Below, in pieces: positions 62,263-64,000 of a stretch of DNA of 64,000 nucleotides. A program made the translations under genes and the position numbers. How positions within the stretch are numbered: the stretch's first letter is position 1; the number at the start of each line of letters is the position of its first letter. The stretch lies in NCBI GenBank assembly GCA_900302705.1, contig OUUY01000075.1, positions 27,214-91,213 on the forward strand, read 5' to 3'. The stretch comes from Candidatus Sulfobium mesophilum. GTDB lineage: Bacteria > Nitrospirota > Thermodesulfovibrionia > Thermodesulfovibrionales > UBA6898. The notes below the pieces were generated by a model. The model was given only the letters and a program-made list of their open reading frames with translations, was not told the DNA's origin and ran no database searches.

Positions 62263-63525
62263 TTACCTCCTCACCATTTGAATGGCCTTCAAAGCCGTAC
62301 CGGTTGCCGTCTGTCCGGATGACATCACATCTGACGGCTTCTTTACGCATCCAGTGGACAGTATATCGGCTGAAATGACAAAGTTGTTATCATCATACTG
62401 GGCATTGCCCGGGACCTTTACCGATGCTGTCGAAGGCTCCATGCCGGTGGCAAGGACGACCATCTCGTGACGCGCATGTATCTTCTTCCCTGAAAGGGTG
62501 TCTTCTACAGTAACGATTACATCCTTCGTAGCGGGGTCCTCCTCTATCTTTGCAACCTTCCCTTTAATAAAAGAGACATTCCCGTCAGCCTTAACCTTCT
62601 TGTAAAACTTTTCATATCTGCCCGGGGTCCTGAGGTCTATATAATATATTGTCGCTTTGGATTCAGGATTGGCCTCACGAATGTAGGTAGTCTGCTTAAG
62701 CGATGCAAGGCAACAGATATACGAGCAGAAGGGCAAATGGTTTTCATCCCTCGATCCCGCACACTGGACAAAGGCTATATTGTTAACCGTCTTGCCGTCA
62801 GAAGGGCGAACTATCTTGCCGTTCGTAGGACCGTTTGTAGCAGCCAGTCTCTCCATCATCATATTGGTAATCAGGTTCTGGACCTTCCCGAATGAAAGAT
62901 TTGTCATCTTCGAGGCGTCATAGGGGTTCCAACCCGTCGCCCATACTACAGAGGCTGCCTTGATATTGAACGTCTTTGCCTTATCATCAAGGTCTATCGC
63001 ATTGTAAGGGCATGCATCTTTACACTTCTGGGCGCTCTTGGTCCCGATTATCGACGGGTCAAGTACATATCTTTGGGGGAAGGACATCTCATGCGGAAGG
63101 TATGCGGCTTTGCGCTTGTCCATGCCGAAATTGAAGGTATTGGGTATCTCAACATCACACGCCTCTGCACATTTGCCGCAGCATGTACAGTTGTTGTTCA
63201 CATAACGCGGACTCTGCTTGAGGGTCACGTCGTAGTTACCAGGGCCTCCCGATATCTTTTCGACCTCGGTCATCGTAAACCATTTCACGAGGTTGTTATT
63301 CTTTATCCTCTGGAAATTTATCTCCAGACCGCAGGTAGGAGGGCACAATTTTGGGAAATATTTGTTGAGTTGGGCCACCCTGCCACCCAGATACGGGTTC
63401 TTTTCAACTATGAAAACTTCGTACCCTACCTCTGCTGCTTCAAGCGCTGTCGTGATACCGCTGATTCCTCCCCCCACTACCAGGATTGTTCCTGATCCAG
63501 GGGTTGGGGTCTTCTCGTCCGCCAT
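62263..63525 (-). CDS. qmoA: Quinone-interacting oxidoreductase subunit QmoA
   Basis: An HdrA-like FAD protein of 420 residues, cytoplasmic. VVGGGISGITTALEAAEVG near residues 16-34 binds the dinucleotide; PTCGLEINF and NNCTCCGKCAEACDVE near 112-127 supply Cys residues for a [4Fe-4S] cluster; CAGSRDENHLPFCSYICCLA contains further HdrA-type Cys. TGMEPSTASV and GCVKKPSDV are near the C-terminus. GGAGGAATAAC precedes the ATG. It is the first qmo gene, 255 bases downstream of aprA, with a strong hairpin between them. Confidence 0.96.
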   Translation of the reverse strand: MADEKTPTPGSGTILVVGGGISGITTALEAAEVGYEVFIVEKNPYLGGRVAQLNKYFPKLCPPTCGLEINFQRIKNNNLVKWFTMTEVEKISGGPGNYDVTLKQSPRYVNNNCTCCGKCAEACDVEIPNTFNFGMDKRKAAYLPHEMSFPQRYVLDPSIIGTKSAQKCKDACPYNAIDLDDKAKTFNIKAASVVWATGWNPYDASKMTNLSFGKVQNLITNMMMERLAATNGPTNGKIVRPSDGKTVNNIAFVQCAGSRDENHLPFCSYICCLASLKQTTYIREANPESKATIYYIDLRTPGRYEKFYKKVKADGNVSFIKGKVAKIEEDPATKDVIVTVEDTLSGKKIHARHEMVVLATGMEPSTASVKVPGNAQYDDNNFVISADILSTGCVKKPSDVMSSGQTATGTALKAIQMVRR

Positions 63526-63713
63526 GTTATTCCTCCATGTTGCTTCGGTTAACTTGCAGTATGTTAACGGAGACAGATCAAACTGCTGGTCCGTCCCCTA
63601 AACATCCCGGTTGAGCGGCAATTGCCATACCGCCCAGATCTTTTTTTGCCTGTGGGCTTAGCAAAGAAATCCGCCATAAGAATCCCTCTGCCAAATCCGC
63701 AGTCAGTTAATTT

Positions 63714-63751
63714 GCGTGTGCCCAGAAGCCGAATCGGCCCTGGGCACACGC
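63714..63751 (-). other. Long GC-rich hairpin between aprA and qmoA
   Basis: GCGTGTGCCCA (63714-63724) pairs with TGGGCACACGC (63741-63751), 11 perfect pairs, with an inner GCCGAATCGGC. On the transcript it begins 29 bases after the aprA stop and is followed by AAATTAACT, not a U run. It may be a weak terminator or an RNA-stability element at the 3' end of the apr message. Confidence 0.62.
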
Positions 63752-63780
63752 GGTGAGCTCAACTACTTAAAGAATCGGAT

Positions 63781-64000
63781 CAGTCAGGAATTATCTGGAT
63801 GTAATCCTTCTTAAATACCGACCATTTCTTCGTTTCAGGATCGAACTTGGAGTTCACGAAGCACTTCCAGTTCTTCTCGTCTACGAGGTCGAAGTCAGAC
63901 CTGTAGTAGAAGCCGGGGTATCTGGACTCTTCCCTGAAGAGGATGTGTCTGAGATGAGACTCTATTGTGCCAAGCCTGTGGTAGTTCTCCCAGGCCCTGA
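63781..64000 (-). CDS. aprA: Adenylylsulfate reductase alpha subunit, C-terminal end
   Basis: The frame enters from the right edge and ends at 63781; 72 residues are visible. RAWENYHRLGTIESHLRHIL, FREESRYPGFYYRSDF and the ending KDYIQIIPD are hallmarks of dissimilatory AprA. The enzyme reduces APS to sulfite and AMP with FAD in AprA and electrons from the iron-sulfur subunit AprB. aprB would lie further right. The adjacent qmoABC supports the reductive, or in some organisms the oxidative, sulfur pathway; the direction is not decided by this fragment. Confidence 0.95.

Noticed and set aside
1..64000. Insertion sequences, prophage or integrated element
   Set aside because: No transposase, integrase, phage protein or element-scale repeat was found; gene style is even across the window.

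Overview
The window looks like a chromosomal segment of a Gram-negative, sulfate-reducing bacterium, most likely of the Nitrospirota (Thermodesulfovibrionia type). The evidence is the aprA-qmoABC energy module of dissimilatory sulfate reduction at the right edge, an outer-membrane apparatus (LptD, a LapAB-like protein, lipoproteins, PilQ secretin, Slt-type transglycosylase) and a bacterial housekeeping set. The phylum is my inference from gene content and protein style; no search was possible. Gene density is high. I see no prophage, insertion sequence, CRISPR array or rRNA operon. The only gene-to-gene gap above 300 bases (48703-49220) holds two tRNA genes and an inverted heptad repeat. || Layout. 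1-3400: edge of a PAS sensor gene, then HD-domain protein, ribF, an APS-kinase-like P-loop protein, a PilZ protein and a small Cys-rich protein. 3400-9720 (minus): trpB-trpA-(small ORF)-accD-folC-lptD. 9850-18510 (minus): a phosphate island, phoB-phoR, then pstSCAB-phoU behind a four-repeat Pho box, then a second low-affinity system (DUF47 protein plus PiT permease). 18650-21490: aroC-aroK-aroB. 21560-26090: surface proteins, namely a subtilase with a Gly-Cys/TM/Arg C-terminal tail beside a CPBP intramembrane protease, plus two lipoproteins. 26140-31080: pilMNOPQ. 31190-36020: infB-rbfA-nrnA-truB. 36140-36780: rpmB and a DciA-like gene. 36800-39980: tig-clpP-clpX. 40090-41730: SpoU methyltransferase and inositol monophosphatase. 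41740-46580: proA-nadD-rsfS-rlmH-lapAB-like-nif3. 46680-49100: slt and tRNA-Cys, tRNA-Gly. 49220-51340: trpE, trpG. 51350-55870: tatA/B, an MFS carrier, CapA-like protein, an unknown secreted protein and a YkgJ-like protein. 56020-64000: aprA(end)-qmoA-qmoB-qmoC-CBS protein-hppA. || How the parts fit. In sulfate reducers ATP sulfurylase makes APS and PPi; AprBA reduces APS with electrons thought to come through QmoABC from the quinone pool, and a membrane pyrophosphatase can recover energy from PPi. Here hppA sits on the same strand just beyond qmoC and one CBS gene, and its sequence carries the Lys/Thr signature of K+-independent, proton-pumping enzymes. || The less ordinary signals are: a probable protease/substrate sorting pair (CPBP plus tailed subtilase); four genes (pilM, phoB, pilZ, small Cys protein) whose only promoter-like -10 element lies 5-6 bases before the ATG and which lack a Shine-Dalgarno, suggesting leaderless mRNAs; a 7-bp repeat family (GTGAANN) found as an inverted array between tRNA genes and again inside the lptD signal-peptide codons; a four-fold 11-bp Pho box; a palindrome filling the trpE promoter spacer; a LapA-LapB-like fusion; and an rsfS gene whose conserved N-terminus extends upstream of any standard start codon.
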